A stretch of 11,244 bases of DNA from JBEKHI01 sp050012355 (GCA_050012355.1 JBEKHI010000287.1:1-11244); one strand, 5' to 3'. Positions 1 through 6,778 are shown, numbered from the stretch's first letter. A program made the numbers and translations. The notes: generated from the letters alone by a model not told the origin.

Positions 1-122
1 TTCTGGATCAGGTAGTGATCCTGGAGCAGCAGCGGGCCGTTCGGGCCGGCGGACTGCGAGTACTCGTCGCTCGGTGCGGCGATACCGGCATCAGTGGTGG
101 TTACCGGAGGTTTCTCGGTCAT
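1..122 (-). CDS. Catalase, N-terminal fragment (gene runs off the left edge)
   Basis: Reading the minus strand from an ATG at 122-120 gives 40 complete codons with no stop before the window edge. The peptide starts MTEKPPVTTTDAGIAAPSDE and continues through AGPNGPLLLQDHYLIQ. The GPLLLQDHYLI motif is the typical N-terminal arm of monofunctional heme catalases (KatA/KatE type), which split H2O2 into water and oxygen in the cytoplasm. The heme pocket and catalytic His/Asn lie beyond the edge and cannot be checked. A purine-rich GAGGGGAG (134-141 on the minus strand) sits about 11 nt before the ATG and can serve as ribosome binding site. The gene is divergent from the Rieske gene at 363. It is cut by the window, not visibly broken. 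The family call is fairly sure; which catalase clade is not. Confidence 0.85.
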   Translation of the reverse strand, partial: MTEKPPVTTTDAGIAAPSDEYSQSAGPNGPLLLQDHYLIQ

Positions 123-269
123 GGTGGCTGGATCTCCCCTCAGATCGTCGCTGGCAGGTGGGTTTATCCCCAGCCGCGGGCTCGTAACGCCCACCGGCTC
201 CCCCTACCCCCTTATGGGTCGATAACCCCAAAGATGGCCTTTGCTGGCTAGGGATGCTTTCGGCATCTA

Positions 270-299
270 ATGCCCGATCGCAAGGCCCGGATCAGGCAT
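270..299. promoter_or_regulatory. Imperfect inverted repeat next to a possible -10 box in the catalase/Rieske spacer
   Basis: Arms ATGCCCGATC (270-279) and GATCAGGCAT (290-299) pair at 9 of 10 positions around a 10-nt spacer. The right arm runs into CATAAT (297-302), a five-of-six match to TATAAT read on the plus strand, about 60 bp before the Rieske start. No good -35 box is visible. A smaller hairpin, GATGC/GCATC (253-257/263-267), lies just upstream. Overlap of a dyad with a -10-like box is the usual arrangement for a repressor site, but I recognise no known regulator consensus here. Confidence 0.35.
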
Positions 300-327
300 A
301 ATGCTTCCCAGTCCGGCAGTGGTTGAA

Positions 328-343
328 GCGTGGCGTGCCACGC
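328..343. promoter_or_regulatory. Perfect 16-bp palindrome, possible operator upstream of the Rieske gene
   Basis: GCGTGGCGTGCCACGC has two perfect 7-bp arms around a GT centre. It lies 20 bp before the GTG start at 363 and downstream of the CATAAT box at 297-302, so it would fall in the leader of a transcript from that promoter. A dimeric regulator or a small leader hairpin are both possible. The regulator is unknown. Confidence 0.35.
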
Positions 344-362
344 ACCGGGGTAGGCCGAGGGT

Positions 363-1283
363 GTGCGGCAATCCCTCGTCCGGCTGCTGAGCCATGAGCG
401 TCCCCCCGCGAACCGGCGCTCTCAGCTCCCCCGTCCCGTCCAGCTCGCAGAACGAATCGAGCGAGCCCCCCAACTAGACCGTGCTGTCCACGCGCTCAGT
501 CGTACCGTCGTCCGTGCCCTCCCCGCGGGCCCGCGGACCGACGCGCTACACGGAGTTCCGTTCGGCCAGCCGGCCCATCCGGCGATCGTCCGGCTGCCCT
601 TGGGCTGCTGGACGTCGGCGGTGCTGCTCGACCTGATACCGGGTACCGCCCGGGCCTCCCGGCTGCTGATCGGGGCCGGGCTGGCCGGTGTCGTGCCCGC
701 CACGGCCACCGGGCTGGCTGACTGGTCGGCCCTGCACCGTCACCAGCAACGGGTGGGCCTTGTCCACGCGCTCGCCCAAGGGGGTGCCGGGGTGTTTTTC
801 GCCGCGTCGTTCGGCCTGCGGGCGGCGGGCCGGAACCGGGAGGGAAAGCTGCTGTCGGCGTGCGGGCTCACGGCGCTGCTGGCCGGTACCTACCTCGGCG
901 GGCACCTGGCGCTGCGGCTCGGCGCGGGCGCCAGCCACGCCGAGCCGATCGGGCACCTGTCCACGCTCGGCTGGCACGACCTGTGCCCGGCCGACAGCTT
1001 GCCGAACGGTCGCATGGTCCGCCGTCAGCTCGGTTACCTGTCGCTAGCCGTACTCCGCAGCGGATCAGAGGTCTACGTGCTGGCCGACCACTGCGCCCAC
1101 CTCGGCGGTCCGCTCCACCAAGGCCGCATGAGTGCGTCGACCGTCACCTGCCCCTGGCACGGCTCGACCTTCCGCTTGACCGACGGCGGGGTGGTCCACG
1201 GCCCGGCGACAGCCCGCCAGCCAGCCTTCGAGACCCGGATCACCGACTCGGGCTGGCTCCAGATCCGCCCTCGCCAGGCGTGA
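363..1283 (+). CDS. DUF2231 membrane domain fused to a Rieske [2Fe-2S] domain
   Basis: The 306-residue protein has two parts. Residues about 60-190 match the DUF2231 pattern: the entry motif QPAHPAIVRLPLG (69-81) is followed by hydrophobic stretches near 81-92, 101-117, 133-152 and 163-182, probably four membrane helices. Residues about 200-303 form a Rieske domain whose cluster ligands are C244-A-H246 and C263-P-W-H266, all present. Rieske domains carry one-electron transfer; the partner is not known here. The GTG start at 363 is the first usable one, because an in-frame TAG lies at 351-353. The GAGGG at 357-361 is too close to be a normal Shine-Dalgarno site, so the start is uncertain, and homology-like sequence begins only near residue 25. 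It is divergent from the catalase and ends flush against the SPFH gene. The function is inferred as membrane-anchored ferredoxin-like electron transfer. Confidence 0.88.
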   Translation: MRQSLVRLLSHERPPANRRSQLPRPVQLAERIERAPQLDRAVHALSRTVVRALPAGPRTDALHGVPFGQPAHPAIVRLPLGCWTSAVLLDLIPGTARASRLLIGAGLAGVVPATATGLADWSALHRHQQRVGLVHALAQGGAGVFFAASFGLRAAGRNREGKLLSACGLTALLAGTYLGGHLALRLGAGASHAEPIGHLSTLGWHDLCPADSLPNGRMVRRQLGYLSLAVLRSGSEVYVLADHCAHLGGPLHQGRMSASTVTCPWHGSTFRLTDGGVVHGPATARQPAFETRITDSGWLQIRPRQA

Positions 1284-2330
1284 TCATCGCGGGGGCTGCG
1301 GCAACCGGGTGACGGTGGTCGGCACGTCTTCGGCCGCGGTGGGCACGCCGGTCGTGAGTCCGTTCCCGTTCGCCGGGGATGGGAGGTCGGGAGCGCTCCC
1401 GTTGGCCGCGGCCGGAGTCTCGGCGCGCGAGCCGAACAGCCCGCCGATTCCCTCCAGCGCCTTGCCGATCTCGCTGGGCACGATCCACACCTTGTTGGCG
1501 TCGCCGCGGGCGATCTCGGGCAGCATCTGCATGTACTGGTAAGAGAGCAGCTTCGAGTCCGGGTTGCCGTCGTGGATGGCCTGGAAGACGGTGGTGATCG
1601 CCTCCGCCTGGCCGTGCGCGCGGACCGCCTGCGCCTTGGCGTCGGCCTCGGCGCGGACCACCGCTGCCTCGGCCTCGCCCCGGGCACGCAGCACCGCCGC
1701 TTGCTTGGCGCCCTCGGCGGTGAGGATCGCGGACTGCTTGGCACCCTCGGCCGACAGTATGGTTGCCCGCTTCTCCCGGTCGGCGCGCATCTGCTTTTCC
1801 ATCGAGTCCTGGATAGACCCCGGCGGCTCGATCGCCTTCAGTTCGACGCGGCTGACCCGCAGCCCCCACTTGCCGGTCGCCTCGTCGAGTTCCCTGCGCA
1901 GCTCGCCGTTGATCTTGTCCCGCGAGGTGAGCGCCTCATCCAGCTCCATGCCGCCCACTACGTTCCGCAACGTGGTGACGGTGAGCTGCTCGACGGCCGC
2001 CACGTAGTTGGCGATCTCGTAGGTCGCGGCGCGGGCGTCGGTGACCTGGAAGTAGATCACGGTGTCGATGCCGACGACCAGGTTGTCCTTGGTGATGACG
2101 GGCTGGGGCGGGAAGCTGACCACTTGCTCCCGCAGGTCAATGAGCGGCCGCAGCCGGTCAGCGAAGGGCATCACGAGGTTGAGCCCCGCGTTCAGCGTGC
2201 GGTGGTAACGGCCGAACCGTTCGACGATCCCCGCCTGTGCCTGCGGAACGATCCTTACCGACCTGACCACGGTGACCAGCGCGATCACGACGACCAGCAC
2301 CAGCAGCACGGCCGAAATTATGGTGCTCAT
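1284..2330 (-). CDS. SPFH / band 7 (stomatin-prohibitin) membrane protein, QmcA-like
   Basis: The 348-residue protein starts with one hydrophobic anchor (about residues 4-22) followed by VRIVPQAQAGIVERFGRYHR (about 25-44), the typical opening of stomatin/QmcA/HflK-type SPFH domains, which spans roughly 25-190. A charged Ala/Glu-rich coiled coil follows (about 175-245), with a near-exact tandem AEGAKQ-[SA]-A unit at 194-212. The conserved segment SYQYMQMLPEIARGDANKVW (263-282) follows, then a Pro/Ala/Asn-rich low-complexity tail from about 303. Such proteins form large oligomers on membrane microdomains and act with proteases or other membrane complexes. The ATG at 2330 has a GGGAG site (2339-2343) 8 nt upstream. 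The gene lies 72 bp after the ABC ATPase gene on the same strand, so co-transcription is likely. No NfeD-type partner gene is in the window. Family assignment is firm; cellular role is not. Confidence 0.93.
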   Translation of the reverse strand: MSTIISAVLLVLVVVIALVTVVRSVRIVPQAQAGIVERFGRYHRTLNAGLNLVMPFADRLRPLIDLREQVVSFPPQPVITKDNLVVGIDTVIYFQVTDARAATYEIANYVAAVEQLTVTTLRNVVGGMELDEALTSRDKINGELRRELDEATGKWGLRVSRVELKAIEPPGSIQDSMEKQMRADREKRATILSAEGAKQSAILTAEGAKQAAVLRARGEAEAAVVRAEADAKAQAVRAHGQAEAITTVFQAIHDGNPDSKLLSYQYMQMLPEIARGDANKVWIVPSEIGKALEGIGGLFGSRAETPAAANGSAPDLPSPANGNGLTTGVPTAAEDVPTTVTRLPQPPR

Positions 2331-2402
2331 ACCGGCAACTCCCGCTCGGACGACCCGATACGTCCACGTTACCGGCGTTCGGCACAGTCTGCCAGGGGCT
2401 GG

Positions 2403-3194
2403 TTACGCTCGCGGAGCCCAGGCGGTCCAGCGGTTCTTCCGGTACTCGATTTCCAGCGGCAGCCCGAAGCACCGCGACAGGTTCCGTGAGGTGAAGACAT
2501 CGTCTAGCGGGCCGGCGGCCAGCACCGAACCGCGGCGCAGCAGCATGGCGTGGGTGAACCCGGCGGGCACTTCCTCGACGTGGTGAGTGACCAGGACCAT
2601 CATCGGCGCGTTCGGGTTCCGCGCCAGGTAGGACAGCCGCTGTACTAGGTCCTCGCGGCCGCCCAGGTCGAGCCCGGCGGCCGGTTCGTCGAGCATCAGC
2701 AGTTCCGGGTCTGGCATCAGCGCCCGCGCGATCTGCACTCGCTTGCGCTCCCCCTCCGACAGGGTGCCGAAGCGACGCCGGATCAGGTGCGCGCAGCCGA
2801 GCGCGTCGAGCAGTTCCACCGCCCGGGTGACATCAGCCGACTCGTACTCTTCCTTCCACCGGCCGACGATCGCGTAGGAGGCGGTCAGCACCAGGTCGAT
2901 GACCTTCTCGCCGGTCGGCACGCGCTCCGCGAGCGCGGCGCTGGCCAGGCCGATCCTGGGCCGCAGGTCGAACACGTTGACCTCGCCGAGCTTCTCGCCG
3001 AGGATCTCGACGGTTCCCTCGGTCGGGAACAGCAGCGACGACGCGACCTGGAGCAGGGTGGTCTTTCCGGCTCCGTTAGGTCCGATGATGATCCAGCGCT
3101 CGTCCGCGTGGGCCGTCCAGTCAACGTTACGCAGCAACATGGATGCGTCTCGGCGTACGCCGACCCCGCGCAGCCTCAGCACCTCGTCTGACAC
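2403..3194 (-). CDS. ABC transporter-type ATP-binding protein
   Basis: This 263-residue stand-alone nucleotide-binding domain shows Walker A GPNGAGKT (38-45), signature LSEGERKR (145-152), Walker B LLMLDEP with catalytic Glu (165-171), D-loop AGLD (173-176) and switch His in LVTHH (201-205). The position where the Q-loop glutamine is expected reads IGLASAALAERV (81-92), with no Gln. No membrane segment is present and no permease gene lies nearby, so transport is not shown; some proteins of this shape have non-transport roles. The GTG start at 3194 has a strong AGGAGGAGGGG Shine-Dalgarno site just upstream. The spacer to the response regulator gene is 81 bp, so the two may be co-transcribed. 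From memory, M. tuberculosis Rv3041c is a similar ATPase next to serB2; here serB is only a few genes away, which suggests a conserved neighbourhood. The substrate is unknown. Confidence 0.92.
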   Translation of the reverse strand: MSDEVLRLRGVGVRRDASMLLRNVDWTAHADERWIIIGPNGAGKTTLLQVASSLLFPTEGTVEILGEKLGEVNVFDLRPRIGLASAALAERVPTGEKVIDLVLTASYAIVGRWKEEYESADVTRAVELLDALGCAHLIRRRFGTLSEGERKRVQIARALMPDPELLMLDEPAAGLDLGGREDLVQRLSYLARNPNAPMMVLVTHHVEEVPAGFTHAMLLRRGSVLAAGPLDDVFTSRNLSRCFGLPLEIEYRKNRWTAWAPRA

Positions 3195-3275
3195 TTGGCC
3201 CCTCCTCCTGCGTGAACGGCGTCGAGACTGAACCTATGCCACCGAAGGCCGTGACGCCTACTGGGGGCGCGAGTA

Positions 3276-3884
3276 TCAGGATGTGGCGTAGCGCACGGCG
3301 AGCACCGCCGCCTGAGTCCGGTCCTGGACACCGAGCTTGGCGAGGACCGAGCTTACGTGGGCCTTGACCGTTTTTTCCGACACGTTCAGCGATCGGGCGA
3401 TCTCCCGGTTGGAACGGCCCTCGGCGACCAGCCCGAGTACCTCGCGTTCCCGTGGCGTGAGCGTCTCCAGCGAACCGCGCGGCCCTCGGTCGCGCAACGA
3501 CTGTGCTGCTCGCACCGCCAGCAGCACGTTCCCGTCGTGCACCGAGCGGATGGCGCGGACCAGCGCGTCGGGGTCGATGTCCTTGTAGACGACGCCGGAG
3601 GCTCCGGCCTTCATCGCCCGGTCCGCCCAGCCCGGCTCGGTGGCGCTGGTCAGCACGAGAACCCGCGCCGGACCCGTCAGCGACGACAGCACGCCGACGC
3701 CGTCCATGCCAGGGAGCTTCAGGTCGAGCAGGATCACGTCCGGGGAGAGCGATTCCGCTAGGGACAGCGCCGACGGGCCATCGCCCGCCTCACCCACGAC
3801 GGTGATGTCGTCTTGCACAGACAGCAGGGCCACCAGTCCCTGCCGCACCACGGGATGATCGTCGACGATCAGCACCCGGATCAC
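3276..3884 (-). CDS. Two-component response regulator, NarL/LuxR family
   Basis: The 202-residue protein has a receiver domain (about 1-118) with acidic pocket D8-D9, phosphoacceptor D54 in LLDLKLPG, T79 and K101. A LuxR-type helix-turn-helix follows (about 141-195), with the hallmark TLTPREREVLGLVAEGRSNR and the recognition segment SEKTVKAHVSSVLAKL. It should be phosphorylated by the kinase encoded just upstream and then bind DNA as a dimer. The GTG start at 3884 overlaps the kinase stop by 4 bp (GTGA), a translational coupling arrangement. Length and residues are normal for the family, and nothing looks broken. Its targets are unknown; the half-site cluster upstream of the kinase gene is one candidate. 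Confidence 0.95.
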   Translation of the reverse strand: MIRVLIVDDHPVVRQGLVALLSVQDDITVVGEAGDGPSALSLAESLSPDVILLDLKLPGMDGVGVLSSLTGPARVLVLTSATEPGWADRAMKAGASGVVYKDIDPDALVRAIRSVHDGNVLLAVRAAQSLRDRGPRGSLETLTPREREVLGLVAEGRSNREIARSLNVSEKTVKAHVSSVLAKLGVQDRTQAAVLAVRYATS

Positions 3885-5023
3885 GCTGGCACCTCCAGCC
3901 GCACCGTCGTCCCCTTGCCCGGGGCCGAGTCCACCCGGACCGTGCCGCCAGCCGCCGCGGCCCGCTGGCGCATCGAGGCGAGCCCAAGGCCCGCCGATAC
4001 GCCCGCGGCATCGAAGCCGGAGCCGTCGTCGGTTACCTCGAGTACCACCCGCCGCGTCGAACCGCGCACTGCGACGCTCACGTGCTGTCCGCCCGAATGG
4101 CGCAACGCGTTATGCAGGGCTTCCTGAGCTACCCGGTACACGGCCATCTCGGTCGCCGGATCCAGCGATAGGTTGCCCGCCGACGTCACGGTCACCGGCA
4201 CTCCGTGCGCCCGGCCAGCCAGCTCCGAGTACCTGCGCAGCGAGGACCCGAGCTCCCCCGGTTCGCGCAACGACGGTGGCGCCAGCCCTTCGATGACCGC
4301 GCGCAGCTCGTCCTGCGCCTCACCCGCGAGCTCAGAAACCGCGTCCATCGCCGCCGCGGCGCGCGCGGCGTCCTTGGACGCCAGCAGAGCTTTGGATGCC
4401 AGCACCGCCGCCGCCTTGGCGTGTGCCCGGATGGAGAACAGCTTCTGCGCGACCGCGTCGTGCAGCTCGCGGGCCAGGCGCTCCCGTTCCTCGGCGGCCG
4501 ATAGCTCGCGGCTAGCCTCAAGCAGCCGGGCGTTGGTCAGCGCGATGGCCGCGTGCGCCGCGAACAGCGTCAGGAGCTCGGTGTCCCGTTCGGTGAAGCC
4601 TCCGGTCTTGTTCGCGGCGAAGATGATGCCAAGCACTTCGTCGCCGTGGCGCACCGGGACCCCGAGGAACTCCGTCATCGCCGGGTGCGCCTTGGGCAGC
4701 CAGCCGATGTACCGAGGATCGGCGGTGATGTCGGCCAGCCGTTCCGGCTTGGCGTCCCGCAGCAGCGCGCCGAGCATTCCGTGCTGCCTCGGCACCGGCC
4801 CGATCGCCCGCTGCTGCTCGGCCGTTATCCCGGACACCACGAACTCGCCGAACGACCCCCGGGAGTCCGGCACGCCGATGGCCGCGTACCGGGCACCCGC
4901 CAGCGTCCGCGCCGAATCGACGATCACCTGCAGCACCTCGCGGACCGGCATCTGCCGGGAAACGGCGAGCACGGCCTGGCTGATCAGCGACAGCTCGTCC
5001 AGGCACTCCTCCATGGCGCTCAC
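3881..5023 (-). CDS. GAF-domain sensor histidine kinase, DosS/DevS-like, HisKA_3 type
   Basis: The 380-residue cytoplasmic kinase has an N-terminal GAF sensor domain (about 25-172). The dimerisation/phosphoacceptor segment ERERLARELHDAVAQKL has phospho-His H188. The HATPase domain has N-box EALHNALRHS (N305), G1 box DDGSGFD (332-338) and GLGL (345-348). No membrane helix is visible. The GAF segment KAHPAMTEFLGVPVR (111-125) lines up, by my recollection of the sequence, with the DosS stretch that holds heme ligand His149, which would correspond to H113. Heme binding is therefore possible but unproven. There is one GAF domain, not the two of DosS. The chosen start is GTG 5023; ATG at 5014 (codon 4) is an alternative, and neither has a strong ribosome site. 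It overlaps the regulator gene by 4 bp and is divergent from the SDR gene. Confidence 0.93.
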   Translation of the reverse strand: MSAMEECLDELSLISQAVLAVSRQMPVREVLQVIVDSARTLAGARYAAIGVPDSRGSFGEFVVSGITAEQQRAIGPVPRQHGMLGALLRDAKPERLADITADPRYIGWLPKAHPAMTEFLGVPVRHGDEVLGIIFAANKTGGFTERDTELLTLFAAHAAIALTNARLLEASRELSAAEERERLARELHDAVAQKLFSIRAHAKAAAVLASKALLASKDAARAAAAMDAVSELAGEAQDELRAVIEGLAPPSLREPGELGSSLRRYSELAGRAHGVPVTVTSAGNLSLDPATEMAVYRVAQEALHNALRHSGGQHVSVAVRGSTRRVVLEVTDDGSGFDAAGVSAGLGLASMRQRAAAAGGTVRVDSAPGKGTTVRLEVPA

Positions 5024-5058
5024 GGTACCCCGGGGATGACGAAACCGGATCCGCCGCC

Positions 5059-5102
5059 GGTCCTAGGACCATGGTCCGGCCCGGTGGACCGATGTGGACC
5101 GA
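5059..5102. promoter_or_regulatory. Cluster of GGTCC/GGACC half-sites between divergent kinase and SDR genes
   Basis: The 98-bp spacer between the divergent starts at 5023 and 5122 holds two overlapping perfect 12-bp palindromes, GGTCCTAGGACC (5059-5070) and GGACCATGGTCC (5066-5077). A direct repeat TGGACCGA (5085-5092 and 5095-5102) follows. Five half-sites therefore start at 5059, 5066, 5073, 5086 and 5096. The position suits an operator controlling one or both divergent units, for instance by the response regulator encoded here. That assignment is inference, and no clear -10/-35 pair was found. Confidence 0.45.
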
Positions 5103-5121
5103 GGGAATCGCGACCATCGTT

Positions 5122-5784
5122 ATGGCCATGAAAGCACTTATTACCGGCGCATCACGGGGCCTGGGACGGGCGCTGGCCCGCGAGCTCACGGCGGCGGGCT
5201 GGGTGGTCATCGCGGACGCGCGGGACGGCGCGGCGCTGGCTGACGCGCTGCCGGACGCGGTCACGATCGCGGGCGATATCACCGGCCCCTGGCACCGCGC
5301 GGCGCTCGCCGAAGCGGCCGGGGACTCACTTGACCTGCTGGTGAACAATGCCGGAACACTCGGTGCCGCGCCGCTGCCCGCACTGGCGGACTACCCGCTC
5401 GACGAGCTGCGGGCCGCGTTCGAGACCAACGTGATCGCGCCGCTGGCGCTCACCCAGCTGCTACTGCCCGCGCTGCGGGCCGCTTCCGGGGCGGTGCTCA
5501 CGATCACCTCGGACGCGGCGGTCGAACCGTACCCCGGCTGGGGCGGGTACGGCGCGACCAAGGCCGCACTTGAACAGGCGTCGGCGGTGCTCGCCGCCGA
5601 GGAGCCCGCGATCCGGGTATGGCGCGCCGACCCCGGCGACCTGCGCACGGACATGCATCAGGCCGCGTTCCCCGGCGCGGACATCTCGGACCGGCCGCTG
5701 CCGGAGTCGGTACTGCCCGGCTTCATGAAGCTGATCGGAGATCGGCTGCCAAACGGCCGCTACACGATAGGAGACCTGGGATGA
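5122..5784 (+). CDS. Short-chain dehydrogenase/reductase (SDR), classical fold
   Basis: The 220-residue protein shows the Rossmann nucleotide motif TGASRGLG (8-15), an Asp in GDIT (D52), NNAG (75-78), catalytic S130, and YGATK giving Y143 and K147, followed by the PG turn (171-172). It should be a soluble NAD(P)-dependent oxidoreductase; the substrate cannot be told from sequence. The start at 5122 places the TGxxxGxG motif near residue 8, as is normal. The ATG at 5128 is equally possible, while an upstream in-frame ATG at 5071 would add 17 residues unlike the family and run through the half-site cluster. The nearest purine-rich GAGGGA (5101-5106) is rather far from the start. The stop overlaps the QueA-like start by ATGA, so the two proteins are probably made together. 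Confidence 0.9.
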   Translation: MAMKALITGASRGLGRALARELTAAGWVVIADARDGAALADALPDAVTIAGDITGPWHRAALAEAAGDSLDLLVNNAGTLGAAPLPALADYPLDELRAAFETNVIAPLALTQLLLPALRAASGAVLTITSDAAVEPYPGWGGYGATKAALEQASAVLAAEEPAIRVWRADPGDLRTDMHQAAFPGADISDRPLPESVLPGFMKLIGDRLPNGRYTIGDLG

Positions 5785-6758
5785 ACTTCGAGATACTGGA
5801 GGCCCACGAACCCCCGGAGGCCCGCGGCCTGACCCGCGACGGCGTGCAGCTCATGGTCAGCCGGAACCGCACCCAGACAGTGACGCATACCCGGTTCACC
5901 GAGCTGCCGTCGCTGTTGTCCACCGGCGACCTGCTGGTGGTGAACACTTCGCGAACAATCGCCGCGGCGGTACGCGCCGGTAACGACGAAGTGCACTTCT
6001 CCGGCCAGCTCTCGGACGGAGCGTGGCTCGCCGAATTCCGCCAGGCATCAGGAAAGACCAGTGTCCATAACGACGCATTCGTTCCCCCCGCGGACATCGG
6101 ACTCCCCGGCGGGGTCCAGCTCACCGTGGGCGACCGGTTCTCCGCCCGGCTGTGGAAGGTGCGGCTATCCACCCCGGTGGTGCCGTACCTGGCCACCCAC
6201 GGCTTCCCGATCAGGTACTCCTACGCCGCGGACGGGCAATGGCCGCTGGCGGCGTACCAGACAGTGTTCGGCACCGTGCCGGGGAGCGCGGAGATGCCGA
6301 GTGCGGCCCGGCCGTTCACGCCCGCCGTGGTGACGGCGCTGGTCAACCAGGGGGTGACGATCGCGCGGATCACGCTGCACTGCGGGGTGTCGTCGCTGGA
6401 ATCCGGTGAGGACCCGTACCCGGAGTGGTTCTCCGTGCCGGTGGCTACTGCCCGGCAGATCGAGCTCACGAAGTCGATGGGCGGCCGGGTGATCGCGGTG
6501 GGGACCACGGTCGTCCGGGCGCTGGAGACCACTGGCGGGGCGGCCGCCAGCGGCTGGACTTCCCACGTCGTTACGCCATCGACGGGGGTAAGGGTGGTGG
6601 ACGGGCTGCTCACCGGCCTGCACGAGCCGGAGGCCTCGCACCTGCGGATGCTCGCCGCGTTCCACGATCCCGAGTTGCTCCGGCGGTGTTACGACGAGGC
6701 GATCGCCCGGCAGTACCTGTGGCACGAGTTCGGGGACGTTCACTTGCTACTCCCCTGA
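5781..6758 (+). CDS. QueA-like protein (S-adenosylmethionine:tRNA ribosyltransferase-isomerase family), divergent
   Basis: The 325-residue protein follows the QueA fold. It has N-terminal STGDLLVVNTSRTI (47-60), AAYQTVFGTVPGSAE (157-171), ARITLHCGV (195-203), the strong block GGRVIAVGTTVVRALET (234-250) and C-terminal GLLTGLHEPEASHLRMLAAF (275-294). QueA adds the SAM-derived ribosyl group to 7-aminomethyl-deazaguanine in tRNA. Several hallmarks are altered: the GLHFT segment reads ARPFT (176-180), the HxMHxE segment reads EDPYPEW (210-216), and NFHLPxS reads GLHEPEAS. The ATG at 5781 has AGGAG at 5769-5773, 7 nt upstream, and fits the family N-terminus. It overlaps the SDR stop by 4 bp, and serB follows after about 20 bp. 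No other queuosine gene is in view. Family membership is firm; the classical QueA reaction is doubtful. Confidence 0.88.
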   Translation: MNFEILEAHEPPEARGLTRDGVQLMVSRNRTQTVTHTRFTELPSLLSTGDLLVVNTSRTIAAAVRAGNDEVHFSGQLSDGAWLAEFRQASGKTSVHNDAFVPPADIGLPGGVQLTVGDRFSARLWKVRLSTPVVPYLATHGFPIRYSYAADGQWPLAAYQTVFGTVPGSAEMPSAARPFTPAVVTALVNQGVTIARITLHCGVSSLESGEDPYPEWFSVPVATARQIELTKSMGGRVIAVGTTVVRALETTGGAAASGWTSHVVTPSTGVRVVDGLLTGLHEPEASHLRMLAAFHDPELLRRCYDEAIARQYLWHEFGDVHLLLP

Positions 6759-6778
6759 CCGGGTAGTTTGTGCTCGGC

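Noticed and set aside
190..229. G-run cluster on the minus strand upstream of the catalase
   Set aside because: Four runs exist but one spacer is 14 nt, outside the usual quadruplex pattern, and such runs are common in GC-rich DNA.
15..251. 78-codon plus-strand frame at the left edge
   Set aside because: The opposite strand encodes the recognisable catalase N-terminus and the rest is intergenic; the peptide resembles nothing I know.
1572..2489. 305-codon open frame on the plus strand opposite the SPFH gene
   Set aside because: It is antisense to a clear SPFH gene and the start of the ABC/SPFH spacer, with no recognisable domain.
4173..5039. 288-codon Ser/Ala/Arg-rich frame opposite the histidine kinase
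   Set aside because: The composition is a codon-phase artefact of the kinase gene, whose motifs are all intact.
5619..5780. Upstream extension of the QueA-like frame into the SDR gene
   Set aside because: The family N-terminus begins at the ATG at 5781, which has a well-placed AGGAG; the extension is out-of-frame SDR sequence.
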